Under the pieces are notes generated by a model. It was not told where the DNA came from. It saw nothing but the letters and a program-made list of their open reading frames with translations, and did no database searches. This document shows positions 24,356 to 36,500 of a DNA stretch of 64,000 nucleotides, in pieces. How positions within the stretch are numbered: position 1 is the stretch's first letter; the number at the start of each line of letters is the position of its first letter. This DNA comes from Bryum argenteum (Eukaryota; Streptophyta; Bryopsida; Bryales; Bryaceae). The translations under genes and the position numbers were made by a program. The stretch lies in NCBI GenBank assembly GCA_037043015.1, contig CM073322.1, positions 3,297,601-3,361,600 on the forward strand, written 5' to 3'.

Positions 24356-25537
24356 TGTTATTGTACAAGGCATAAGTTGAGTCAGTGTGGACACGGCTAC
24401 TTATTCCGATAAGCAATGGAAGATATTTTTGGAAGTGTAAGTGACGAAAGCTTGATAGTAATGGTATCTCTTTTTGCGCCATGGCGTAATGAGGTGGGTA
24501 AAGTGTCATTGTAGATGTAGGGCACATGGGGAGGGGAGGGGAAGGGTCGTAGGACGGAGGGGGACGGAGGAGGGCGGCACTCGCAAACTCCAAGCTCGCA
24601 TCAATGGTGTCTTTCAAGTAAATGGAGGCAAAGCAACACACTCAAAGTCCCGGCTATGCCCATCATTCATGAAAATAATGTCGTACAAGATCTACACCAT
24701 CCTCGATGTAGGTACATATGCATGCATCTTGACTTGCCCCTTGCACAAAAGTGCTTAGCCTCTTCCAATATTGTCCTTGTGTTGAAGAACATAAGTTACA
24801 TCCAAAAAGATTAGTTATGTACACACCCAAGTACAATGTTCAAAGAAATTAAAGAGAATACACTTTTTGAGATGTGGTTTTTTTCTTTTCTACCTGAGAC
24901 CCCCATTTTGTCTTGTAGGTGGAAATAGGTCTCCCAACCGTTGATGGTCGTAGGTCTTGAAAGAATGACACATCATATAAAGGCCCATGATGGCCCCTTC
25001 GTAGTTTGAAATTCTTCTCGGAAAGAGAATGAGAACGTAAAACAAATGTCGTTGATCTGCCCATGAAGAATGTTCAAAAAGATCTTGAAATATATTTTTA
25101 TCAAAAAAAACCTTGTGTAGACAAAGAAATGTTTTTCAATGAATTGCATGAAGGTGTAAATTGCGATGAGCGTACTCAACTTAGATATTTACATGGAAAA
25201 GTATATGAGAGTAATATTTGGGGTAATAATCATCGGAGTCCCCCTTTTCATAAAGCAAAATATGTATTTTAAAGAGCACAAAAACAGCAAATATGTTTTC
25301 CAAAGAACACAATAAAAGAGATTAAACGTTTCATCACCTTTAAACGTTACATCACCTTTAAACGTTACATCATCTTTTAACGTTATAATCTCACAAATGG
25401 ACGTTTCAAAGTACAGGAAAACATTAAAAAGCAATAAGCAATAATCAGTCAACAATAAACAATTAACAAACAACAATAAGCAATAAGCAATAAACAAACT
25501 TCATTATCTCAGGTTTTTCCAACGGTCTTTATCAGAT

Positions 25538-25907
25538 TTAACCCTTAAACGCCCATGGGGTGTGAAACGGGCAGCCCAAAATTGGATCACAACATCTTTT
25601 GGACTTGGGCATCATGAATAGTGCACTTTTTGAACAAGGGCATCATGAATGCACCAATCAATGATGAGCTTGCAACCTCCTACAAGGTTATCTACAACCC
25701 CAACCTCGCTACCACAATCCTTTCAAAGCACAAAATCACTCGTACAAATTGTGATTTGAATTGTAAAATTTCACTTTTTGAATGCATCACAATAAGGTGA
25801 CCAGTTTGACATCAAAATATAAGTGAAAAGTTGAGTACAGTGAGAGCTACAGAGAAGATTCTGTTGGAAGGTGACCCCTCGGGTCACCTTGGGCGTTTAA
25901 GGGTTAA
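25538..25907. mobile_element. piggyBac-like element, 370 bases
   Basis: TTAACCCTTAAACGCCC at the left and GGGCGTTTAAGGGTTAA at the right are perfect inverted ends. Copies of module G without the insert read 'atcagattttagggcc' at 17660 and 'atcaaattttagggcc' at 62369, so the element sits in an otherwise continuous repeat. No coding capacity. Confidence 0.8.
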
Positions 25908-26719
25908 GTGCCGATTGCACTTGGCGTTTTAGGAATGAGAAAATTCAACACTAAAGTATCCCCGGGTAAAAGTAAGTAACAAGTGGGAGGGAGAGGGGGC
26001 GGGGGCAAAAACTCGCTGATGTGCACACACAAATGATGGAGGCCTTAAATTGATCATTGACATAAAATCGAAATGAAAACACTACATAAGTTATAGGACA
26101 TGGCTCTTGTTGTTTGCTGGTTAAATTTTGTTGAAATAGCCGTCCCATGTGGTGTATATGACATGATTCCTGTCTGCCTTGAATCATGGCATTGTCCCTA
26201 TGGTTGAGGGTTCCCAAATATTGGTACATAAGCTATCTTTGGAACTCAAGGCAAAAGGCCCTTTACTTTGAAACTTACGTAGTGATTCGGTTATGAACAA
26301 TTTTCCTTAAAAATTAAAAATAAATAAACTCCCCAATTCTGGCTTGCAATTCAAGAATTGTCCTAAAAGACTTAGAAATTAGAATTTGACATTGCAAATT
26401 TTACCACATGTAGCTTATATGTATTGGTATGCGCACATCACATTGTATCCCAAAATACTAAAATTAGACCCTTCATTTAGGCTTCCCAAAATAGCAAAAG
26501 CCCAATTTAGTCCTCTTCAATCTTTTGGGGTTAGTATTCATATTAGACATTCTCCTTCCAGTGCACAACTTGCGTACATGTACTTCAATTTTTTCATTCA
26601 ACTTTAAACAAAGTGAACAAGATTCATGAAATTTTCAATACCATGAGGTTAGATTAATTCTTTAGTGACTAATTCTTCACCAATTGTGAGCCTAGGGCAT
26701 TTCATACTATCGACCAAGC

Positions 26720-28287
26720 TAAACCCTTAAATGCCCACGATGTCAAAAAACAACATTTTGGACATACATCAGAAACTTTGAAGAGCCATAACTTCTTCAT
26801 CCGAGGTCCGTTTTGTATGAAATCACTTGGGTCAAGTTCCAAATCAAGTCTAGTTTGTGTTGTAAAATTTTCAAGCCCATAAAATAAAGTATGAATGAAT
26901 GGAATGCACTTTAGTGAAGACAACTCTTGTTTTTGGGTTTCCAAGGATGGGGCATGTATTACCATTGCAAGCCAATTATGTGAAATTATAAATAGTTTTT
27001 CATGATTTTTTTTTCATGGTCATGATCTTAACCCCTAACTTTCCTTAAAAACCAAAACGGTCTTTTGATGTTTTGGGCAGCCTTAGTTTCTTAGTAAAAA
27101 TGAATATTTTTGAGATATTTTTTGGAATTGTGTGAGTTACATTGCAAAGTAGGTGCGGCAAAAATTGCAAAGTCAAATTCCAATTTTTGAGTCTTCTAGG
27201 ACGATCCTTGGGTTGCGAGCCGAGATGGGGCAGCTCAAATAAGTAACTTTTTTGAATTTTTTTTTTGAAACATGTTCATTACTAAATCACTACTCAAATT
27301 TCAAAGTGACTCAAGTCAAAAAGTTTACCAATTTTACAAGGGCAGCCTCCAAAAATTTCAAAACCAATCTTCGCAATGCCCAAGAAAACTTAGGAGACAA
27401 ACTTCGAATGTTATAATATCTCAAATGGTAAACATCCAACGGTCAATTTTTTGAACATTAATCAAGCATATTCTTAGGTACAAGATCTTACGGTTGGAAG
27501 TCTTATAAAAGGAGAAGAAATTGGTTCACACCCCCATGAGTGCTTAGAGGTGGAGAATCGCAGTTTTGAGTTTTCAAGCTCCCAAAAAACACCAAGGAAA
27601 TTTAGGGGTTAAGGTGATTCTGAACAACTTTGTAGTGAGAAGTTTTTTGATCCAAATGATTTTGCTATTGGATTTGCAATGATGTTTTGTCAACATAAAA
27701 AGTGAGAAAATGGATGATATTTGAGGAGCTATATCTCCCTCATCCACCGTTGGATTTCAACTTAATTTTTTGGGATGACCTCCAATTAGAGTCTAGTATA
27801 AGTGGTAGAAACCTTAACAAGATCGAAGATGTTTTGAAGATAAGGCATGAAATTGAATGCAAAGGGTCTAGTTTTGGACTATTTTTCCTTTGTAAAATGT
27901 TCGGTAGTTTTTACCATTGCGTGGCTTTTATCTGAGCCAAGAAATGTTTTTGATGAATTTTTGTTGGGTAAAGGACTTATTAAGATGAACGTGAACATCT
28001 TTCTAGTTGGTGATTTTTTCATTGCAATAGGTATATTGGTAGCATTTCCACCTCAAAGATGATGATGAAAATGATGAAATTTTGCAGTTTCTTTTTTATA
28101 TTAATATGTTATGATCTCCCAACCTATAAGGCCTCATGACTCAAATTCTGGTCCACATGATCTTCGATAAGTCTATTACAGGTTTGTACGGTTGAGATCT
28201 TAATAGCTTCTCTTAATTTTCATCTATGACGATTTTTATGGAAATGTGCTTTTCTGCTAAAAATAGGCTCGGGCGTTTAGGGGTTAA
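26720..28287. mobile_element. piggyBac-like element, 1568 bases, carrying a nested element
   Basis: Left end TAAACCCTTAAATGCCC, right end GGGCGTTTAGGGGTTAA. The uninterrupted site in the other G copies reads 'ccaagcTTAAgatgccc' (18487 and 63712), so a single TTAA was duplicated, the left one now TAAA. A related decayed sequence lies near 35240-35866. Short frames on the plus strand (27702-28062) show no domain. A second TTAA element is nested at 27028-27612. Confidence 0.8.
27028..27612. mobile_element. Nested piggyBac-like element, 585 bases
   Basis: It starts TTAACCCCTAACTTTCC and ends GGAAATTTAGGGGTTAA, inside the 26720-28287 element. It is recognisably related along its length to 42410-42988 ('gttttgggcagc', 'caaatggt'). 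Nesting shows at least two rounds of activity. Confidence 0.7.
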
Positions 28288-28858
28288 GATGCCCAAACAT
28301 TGTTAGCAATCTAAGACTCACACATAGCACTTAGGCTTTCATACTAGGGAACAAGGGCAAACGGTCAAGAATGACCTACAATTGAGGCATTTAGGATCAA
28401 GATTTTGGTCCTTAATAGATATTTGGGTCAAGCCATAATTGAACCCCAAACTCTTGCGTAGAGTCCTCTAAGTGTGTATATATATATATATACATATATA
28501 TTCTTTTCTCTATCTTTCTATCTTTTTTTTCTTCTTTTTTTACTATTACTTTTACTGTGGAATGATTTTCCAACTCAATTTCTTGGCACAGTCTGGTCAT
28601 TCATACGAGGAGCAAAGTGTATGGTGATGTCACCATGATACCTTTTTATACCATTGTTATTTAGGAAAAGTACGCAAGAATGACACAATACCACAATGGC
28701 TCACTTTGGTGAACCTCAGAGGAAGTATGTAATCCATACATATGATCCATTTTTGATGTACCCACCACTACATTGTTCCATTTTTAAGAAACATCTACAT
28801 GTCCAAATTCACAACTTTGTAACAAAATCCTAGGAGGGTTCAAAAGTTATGATTCCAA

Positions 28859-30020
28859 TCAATGACTCTCGATGTATAATCAAATAGTTCAAGATCTTGT
28901 CTCGCTATCGGGACATTATCGGAAAAAACTAGGCACATGTCATTCATGTACAAGAATGCACTCATGAGGCTCAAACATGTCCATTCAATGAATCGCCTTA
29001 CCTCCGATTTATAGAAAACAACCTCTAAATTTTTTATTATATCACTAGCCCGACCACGGCGGCCGCCGTTAACTATGATGTAATCACGTATCACGTCTCG
29101 ACCACCGTGGGGACTATCGTCTCCTATGATGTTACCCCATATTTCGGCCCCGACCACCGTCGACCCATCTTTTTCTATCATGTCATCGCATCTCATGACC
29201 CTGACCATGACTGCCACTTTTCACCGGCCCACGCACCGTAGCCACCATCATTTTCAGTCATGTTATTGTATGACCGTATCACGGTCGCGACCATTGTGAT
29301 CACCGTACCATCATATGTGGCAATATGCCACGACAATTACCTATCCTGCTTTGAACAATCCCCGGTAGTAATAATCCCCAGAAGTTTTCAAAGACATTGG
29401 ATAATGTACTAGGTTCAAGATATCCTCAACTTACAAATATTTGATATCTACATTTGGTATCTTCCAACACTTGTTTCGACCTCCAACCAATCCAATCCTA
29501 AGATCCTCAGGACAATCAAAAAAGGACTTTTAGATTTTTTGCACATACTTCAGATTGTTAGTTTTTTATTTTGATATTTTAATGAACCAATGAGATTGGA
29601 ATGGTTTATGAACATGAATCTAAGGAATCAGTTGTGGTGATGGCATTGTAGGTTGCCTTTGCATGTTATTTTTAATGGTGACCAAACAAGTGAAGCATGG
29701 ATACCAAGGAAGGCCTGTCTTGAGATCAGGATTCAATAGGACAGTGATCACTTTAGGAAGGGTGGATTCAGAGGGTGGCTCTGATTGTCAGTAGTATCTC
29801 ATGCACCAGGATACAAGGAGCACTTCAGAATGCAGGACTCAATTTTGCAGCGAAAGCACTTGGAAGTCTGCACAGGAAGTCCATGATTGGCATTTGGTAA
29901 AACGTTACCTAGCTTAATATAAGTGCCACATTATGGATTGCGCAATTTGATCGGATTCAAAATTGATGATACAATCATCTCTTAGCAGTAAGATTCTATG
30001 TCTTTGTCTTGAGTGATGGA
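28859..30020. repeat. Composite dispersed repeat, cycle 5 (modules C-F)
   Basis: It begins in module C ('tgtataatcaaat'), followed by D 29040-29335, E about 29360 and F about 29600-30010. Modules A and B are absent. Confidence 0.65.
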
Positions 30021-30417
30021 GTGATGGCATGCAAGATGTTATGTGTTCAAAAGGAATGGTGGAATTGTGGACCTCTACAGATTTGCATTAGATTTGCATG
30101 TTGTTCACCAGCTTAAGAAAAGAAATTGTATGGTTTTCATGTAGTCTGTTGATCATTTTTTTCATTTGATGTAACATGTAATGTATTAATCAATGGATTG
30201 TAGGTTGATTTCATTCTCTGGCGTGAAAGAAAAATCCGAGGAAGCCATTGGTAGCACACGATGCCATCGGTTTTCATGTACTCTATATTGATTTAATGTG
30301 TGATCGGTTATTTACCGGATCTTGTATGGCTATTGGGACTTTATCGGAAAAGAAAGCACTGGTTGTTCATGTACAAGAATGCACTCGTGTCCACGGACAT
30401 GTCATTTTAATGTATCG

Positions 30418-30551
30418 TCATCCCTCCGTCATCCCTCCGTCATCCCTCCGTCATCCCTCCGTCATCCCTCCGTCATCCCTCCGTCATCCCTCCGTCATCC
30501 CTCCGTCATCCCTCCGTCATCCCTCCGTCATCCCTCTGACATCCCTCCAAT
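30418..30551. repeat. 11-base tandem repeat, about 12 units
   Basis: Unit TCCCTCCGTCA, ten perfect copies from 30421 and two variant copies at the right. The single-copy version in other cycles is 'catccctccgatctct', so the array grew from a short module C sequence. The resulting HPSVIPPSSLR reading frame is an artefact. Confidence 0.95.
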
Positions 30552-30779
30552 CTCTAAAAAACGACCTCAAAATGTCGCATTTTATCATGGCCCCGACCAC
30601 CGCGACCGCGCCCGGATTCTTCACCGTCGTATCCTATGATATTACGCATATTTCCGCAACTACCACCGTGGCCAAACCATTGTTTTCTATCATGTTATGC
30701 TTGTTATCACACATCATGGCCCCCACCATGACCACCACCTTTTACCGCTACGATCATGACCACCACCTCTTACCGCCCC

Positions 30780-31530
30780 GTCCACCCGTGGCCTCCATCG
30801 TTTTCTATGACATCTCATGGTCTCGACAGTAACCCCACCTTTTGCCAGGCCGAGAACATTGTCTTCTATCACATCTCATGGCCTCGAGAATAACCCCACC
30901 TTTTGCGGGGCCGAGAGCATTGTTTTCTATCACATCTCATGTACTCGACAGTAACCCCACTTTTTGCCGGGCCGAGAGCATCGTTTACTATCACATCTCA
31001 TGGCCTCGAGAGTAACCCCACCTTTTGCCAGGCCGAGTACATTGTCTTCTATCACATCGCATGGCCTCGACAGTAACCACCACCTTTTGTCGGGCCGAGA
31101 GCATCAATTTTTATCACATCTCATGGCCTTGAGAGTAATCCCACTTTTTGCCGGGCCGAGAGCATCGCCTTCTATCACATCTCATGGCCTCAAGAGTAAC
31201 CCCACCTTTTGCCGGGCCGAGAGCATCGTCTTCTATCACATCTCATGGCCTCGACAATAAACCCCACTTTTTGCCGGGCCGAGAGCATCGTTTTCTATCA
31301 CATCTCATGGTCTCGACAGTGCCCACCACCTTTTGCCGGGCCGAGAGCATCGTTTTCTATCACATCTCATGGTCTCGAGAGTAACCCCACCTTTCACCGG
31401 GCCGAGAACATTGTCTTCTATCACATCTCATGGCCTCGAGAGTAACCCCACCTTTTGCGGGGCCGAGAGCATCGTTTTCTATCACATCTCATGGCCTCGA
31501 GAGTAACCATAGCTTTTGTTGCGCCGATAG
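30780..31530. repeat. 61-62 base minisatellite, about 11-12 units
   Basis: Each unit contains 'gtaaccccaccttttgccgg', 'gccgagagcatcg' and 'tatcacatctcatgg'. Units start about every 61 bases from 30829 to 31505. It is a local expansion of module D. Confidence 0.95.
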
Positions 31531-32470
31531 CACCATGGCCACTGTCCTTTTTGTCGGTTACTGTAAACGGTATCACGGCCTCGACCACCGTGATCACCGT
31601 ACCATCATATGTGGCAATATGCCACGGTGGTCAGAGTGGTGTACCCATCCGGCCGCATCAAACAATCTGATGACATCGAACAATCTCGGTGGTTATAATC
31701 ATGAGTTTGAAAGAACTTTTTACTGGTGTTGGGCAAGGATGACATGTCAATGTATATGGTTCAAGACATCCTAGCCTCCTCAACTTACAAAGATTTGATA
31801 CATTGTTCGAAATCTTCCAACACTTGATATTTTCTCCAACCAATCTAACACTAAGATCCAAACCTCAGGACAATCAAAATAGGAGTTTTGGAATTCTTTG
31901 CACACACTTCAGATTTTTTTAGTTTTTTACTTTCTTTAAACCAATACAATGAGATCGGAATACTTCATGAATATGTATTTAGTGAATCAGTTGTGGTGAT
32001 GGCACTGGAGGTTGCCTGGCATGTTATTTTTCATGGTGACCAAACAAGTGAAGCATGGATACCAAGGAAGGCCTGTCTTGAGATCAGGATTCAATAGGAC
32101 ATTGATCACTTTAGGAAGGGCGGATTCAGAGGGTGGCTTTGTATGTAGTAGCACCTTCAACAGCCAACAACATATAAATATCTCGGACCTCTGCACCCGG
32201 ATAAAAGGAGCACTTCAGAATGCATGTCTCAATTTCACAGCAGAAGCACTTGGAAATCTTCACAGGAAGTTCATGATTGGCATTTGGTAAAACATGACAT
32301 AGTGCCAAAATAAGTGCCACATTATCTATTGTTCAATTTGATTTGATTCAAGATTGAAGATAGAATCATCTCTTAGTAGTAAGATCATATGTTTTTGTCT
32401 TGAGCGATGGTATGCATTGGCTACATGGCCTTCCGACCAATGTAGGTTGGGTTAACAAGGAGCAAACCAG

Positions 32471-32999
32471 AGTTCTTTTTTGAATAATTCTAGCATGATT
32501 GTACATTTTGTATTCACTCAATGGCAGGTACCATGGAGTCTGGAAAGTTGTTGTGTGTGTGAAGCAATGGCACTGACATTGGACCAAGTCTCATGTCGTT
32601 CAAGCTTTTGCCCTTTGGCTCTCTGTTTTTCTCAGGTGAATTGATTGGTGACTTGATTTTAGTCAAATTGCATAAAGAGTTGCTAATGCGCACGTCAATA
32701 GATGGCGCAACCTCTTCATACCTTCTCCATGTAAATAGTCATTATGCTAACTAAGTGCTAAGACTAAAGATTTTGAATCTCAAGAGTTAGATCTATCTTC
32801 GGGGCCGTTCACAAACTCAAAGATATATTTATGAGGCTACAAACCATTTGACCAATTATATTGTTGAGTTCGTAGCTACAAACCATTTGATCAAGTAATG
32901 CCAAAACTTTCTCAATTTATAGCAAAAAGTGAGTATTATTAAACCATGTATACAACTTTCCACATAGCAAAGTTGTCGAGTTGAGGGTTTTTTCACTTA
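32471..32999. other. Unassigned AT-rich region
   Basis: A short direct repeat 'acaaaccatttga' occurs at about 32839 and 32877. No gene or element end recognised. Confidence 0.4.
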
Positions 33000-33640
33000 A
33001 TGCAAAAGTTGAGTCATTGTGGACACGGATATTTATTCCAATAAGCAATGGAAGATATTTTTGGGGTGTAAGAGATGAAAGCTTGATAGCAATGAGTATC
33101 TCTTTTTGCACCATGGCGTAATGGGGTGGGTAAAGTGTCATTGTAGATCTAGGTAGATAGGGAGGGACGGGAGGGAAGGGGGAGGGACGGGAGGGAAGGG
33201 GGAGGGACGGGAGGGAAGGGGGAGGGACGGGAGGGGACGGGATGGGACGCGAAGGGTCCATGGACGGAGGGGGGAGCGCTCGCAAACTCCAAGCTTGCAT
33301 CAATGCTTTCTTTCAAGTAAAAGGAAGCAAAGCAATAGGCTCATAGTCCCGTCTATGCCCATCATTCATGAAAGTAATGTCGTACAAGACCTACACCTTC
33401 CTAGATGTATGTACATATGCATGCATCCTCACTTGCCCCTTGCACGAAAGTGGTTAGCTACTTCCAATATTGTCCTTGTGTTGAAGAACATAAGTTATAT
33501 TATTGAAAATGATTAGTTGTCTCAAACTCAAGTACAATATTCAAAGAAGTTAAAAAGAATGCACTTTCTGAGATGTGGGTTTTCTCTTTTCTACTTCAGA
33601 TCCCCATTTTGTCTTGTAGGAGGAAAAAGGTCTCCTAACC
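33000..33640. repeat. Module G, partial copy 3
   Basis: It matches 16595-17135 and carries an expanded G-rich array (33161-33240). It stops abruptly where module C sequence begins. Confidence 0.65.
33161..33240. repeat. 20-base G-rich tandem repeat, 4 units
   Basis: Unit GGAGGGACGGGAGGGAAGGG, three perfect units and one variant. Each unit has several GGG runs, so G-quadruplex formation on the plus strand is plausible. Confidence 0.9.
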
Positions 33641-34990
33641 GTTCTATGTTGACTCCATGTAAGGTAGAATGACCTTAAACCGCTCAAATAAGAGATTCAA
33701 CATGGTTGTGGACCTCGTGTGTACTGTTTGTAATTTTTCTTGGATGGGAAAACAGGAGGGAGAGTGAATGCAAAAATTTTGAAAATAAAATAGCAAAAAT
33801 TGGATTTACTACAAATTTTTGAAGTCAAAAGTGTACATGACCTTAAAGTGATCAGTAGACTCTCCTTTTTATCCGGCAGACGAGTACTTTGTGGCGCTCA
33901 CGCATGTAGCTAAAACCGTGCAAAATAGAGTTAATGAATCATGAACCATGAACCAACCACCTCCCTACACATGTCCATATCGAGTCACTATTTATGGAAT
34001 TGCTATGCACGCAATAAGGTCACGCCATGGGCGGCTCCAGGAGCGGTCTACCCTGCGCTTCTGGGGGCCGCGCGGTTTAAGGTCATTCTACCTTATAATC
34101 AATTAGTTCAAGATCTTCTATCGCTATTGGGACATTATCGGAAAACTAGGCACCGATCGTCCATGTACTAGAATGCACTCATAAGGCTCGGACATGTCCA
34201 ATCAACGAATCGTCATACCTCCAACACTCCCCTGATCTTTGTATTTTATCACCGCCATGACGTAATGACGTATCGCATCCCGACCACTGTGGCGGCTGTC
34301 ATATTCTATGATGTTACCCCATATTTCCGCCCCGCCTACTCTGGCCATTGTCCTATCCTATGATGTAACCCAATATTTCCGCCCCGACCACTTTGGCCAC
34401 CATCACTTTCTATCATGTCATGGCATCACATGACCTCGACCGTGACCGCCACTTTTCACCGGCCCGACCACCGTGGCCATCATCCATTTTTATCATGTCA
34501 TCGCATCGCATGACCTCGACCGTGACCGCCACTTTGCACGTGCCCGAGCACCGTGGCCACCATTGTTTTATGTCATGTTATTCCATGTGCGTATCTGAGA
34601 TTGGAATGGTTCATGAATATGAATTCAGCAAATCAGTTGTGGTGATGGCATTGTAGGCTGCCTTGCATGAAACTTTTCAAGGTGACCAAACAAGTGAAGC
34701 ATGGACACTAAGGAAGGCCTGTCTTGAGATCAGGATTTAATAGGACATTGATCACTTTAGGAAGGGTGGATTCAGACGGTGGCTTTGTATGTCAGTAGCA
34801 TCTTCAACACCCAAAACAATAAAAATATCTGGGACCTCTGCATTATCGATTGGGCAATTTGCTTTGATTCAAAATTGACGATACAATCATCTCTTAGTAG
34901 TAAAATTCTAGGTTTTTGTCTTGACTGATGGAGTGATGGTATGCCCTCGGACCACTGTCGGTTTGGGTTAACGAGGAGCAAATGAGATAT
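33641..34990. repeat. Composite dispersed repeat, cycle 7 (modules C, D, F) split by a MITE
   Basis: Module C is interrupted at 33662-34093 by an inverted-repeat element. D is 34255-34575 and F about 34590-34985. Confidence 0.65.
33662..34093. mobile_element. MITE with 22-base perfect inverted ends and TA target duplication, 432 bases
   Basis: It starts AGGTAGAATGACCTTAAACC and ends with the exact reverse complement. The flanks are TA on both sides (33660-33661, 34094-34095). The uninterrupted site 'gatgtataatcaattag' is seen at 13842, 21072, 28871 and 59679 in variant forms, so one TA was duplicated. TA duplication suggests a Tc1/mariner-type driver. The interior is non-coding and contains a GC-rich right quarter. 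Confidence 0.8.
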
Positions 34991-36054
34991 ATTTTAAAAT
35001 AAATCTTGCACATAGTGGTTTTTTTTGCTCATCTAGGTCACTTTTCATGCACTTTAATTTTTTTTCCAAAAGTAGATTCCTATGTTAGTAAGAGATGGAT
35101 ATAACATGATTTCTAGATGATTTGCACTCAATGACTAACTTTGTTTTCTATGAAGAGACTTTTTGGAGTTTCATTTTTTCCCAAAAGTGTGTGTCTTGTT
35201 GTTGTCGGAACTTCTCTAGTGCCGTACAAACCAAATTTTACACAATAGACCAAAAGTGTTTTAAAAAAAGAAGAGAAAATTGATTTTAAGATGAAATCCA
35301 ACAACTTCGTAATTGGAAGGTTTTTTACTCAAATTATTTTGGTATTAGACTTGCAAAGTTGCAATGATGTCTATTAAAAGACAAAATTGTAAAGTTTGAT
35401 AGTTTTCAAGAAGTTGTTTCTCCTTAGTCCACTGTTGGGATTTAACTGTGTTTGTTGGATTGGTTTCGTGATTGTATCTAGTTTAGGTGAGTGCAAATTG
35501 TAAATTCATCCCATATTTGAGGAACACATGGCATAGTGCAAAGGATCTAGTTTGGAGCCCTTATCCCTTTGTAACTATATAGAAAGTTTTTTCCATTGCG
35601 AAGGCTATTATTTACGTAAAGAAAATTTTCTCATGGTTTTTTTGGTCCACAGGTGTTATTGGAATGGACCAAAGAAAATCTCTCTATGAGTGCTTATGAC
35701 TCAAAATGTGACCACGTAACCTCAATAGGTGCCTCAATAAGTCACTATCCTACAAGATTGTACTCTTAAGATTTAAATTTCTTTCCTTTCTTTTCATCTA
35801 TGATACTTCATCAAAAATGGGTTTATTTTTGCTAAGCATAAGCTAGGATACTAGAGATTAAAGAACAAAATAAATTCCAAACATCCACGAAACCCTTAAA
35901 TTGTAGATTTCACCAACTTCCAACTATATTCTTGAGTTAGCAGTTACAAATCACTCCATCAACTAATAAAAAAAAATCCTTGATCCTAGAAAAGAATTGA
36001 GTACTTTTGACCCATATCAACAAGTTTTTGGGTATAGTAAATTTTTCAAGTTGA
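34991..36054. mobile_element. Decayed relative of the 1568-base TTAA element
   Basis: From about 35240 to 35866 the order of short matches follows 27610-28287 ('ttgcaatgatgt', 'gtgcaaaggatctagtttgga' against 'atgcaaagggtctagttttgga', 'tttcatctatga'). It ends 'gagattaaag', where the intact element has 'ggggttaag'. The left end is not identified. Confidence 0.5.
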
Positions 36055-36500
36055 AGCATATGTTGAGTCAGTGTGGACACAAATATATTTATGCCGATAA
36101 GCAATAGAAGATATTTTTGGAAGTGTAAGTGAAGAAAGCTTGATAGCAATGGGTATCTCTTTTGCCCCATGGCAAAATGGGGTGGCTGAAGTGTAATTGT
36201 AAATCTAGGTCAGATGAGGAGGGGAGGGGAAGGTCTTCAGGACGGATGCGGCCTACGGGCTCCATGCTTACATCAATGGTCTCTATCAAGTAAAAGGAAG
36301 CAAAGCAAAGGGGTCATAGTCCCCACATGCCCATTATTCATGAAAATATTGTCGTACAAAACCTATAGCTTCCAAGATGTATGTACATGTGCATGCATGA
36401 TGACTTGGCCCTCGCACAAGAGTGGTTAGCCCTCTCGGTATTGTCCTTATGTTGAAGAATATAAGTTATATTATCCAGAACGGATAGTTGTGTACACACC
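36055..36500. repeat. Module G, partial copy 4
   Basis: 'gttgagtcagtgtggacac' and 'aagatatttttggaagtg' match the start of module G. The copy is truncated near 36500. Confidence 0.6.

Larger units (their letters stand above)
24356..28858. repeat. Module G, copy 2, interrupted by TTAA elements
   Basis: Same sequence order as 16561-18960 but interrupted by a 370-base element (25538-25907) and a 1568-base element (26720-28287). Around 25320-25380 a short unit ('aaacgttacatcacctttaa') is tripled. Confidence 0.75.
30021..32470. repeat. Composite dispersed repeat, cycle 6 (modules B-F) with expanded minisatellites
   Basis: B about 30021, C about 30280-30420, the tandem arrays described separately, E about 31690 and F about 31960-32470. 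Module D is expanded to over 1 kb here. Confidence 0.7.

Noticed and set aside
30248..30832. 194-codon frame with repeated HPSVIPPSSLR
   Set aside because: Translation of an 11-base tandem repeat whose length is not a multiple of three; all frames stay open as an artefact.
30964..31774. Several overlapping frames with repeated GREHRLLSHLMASR
   Set aside because: Translations of the 61-base minisatellite.
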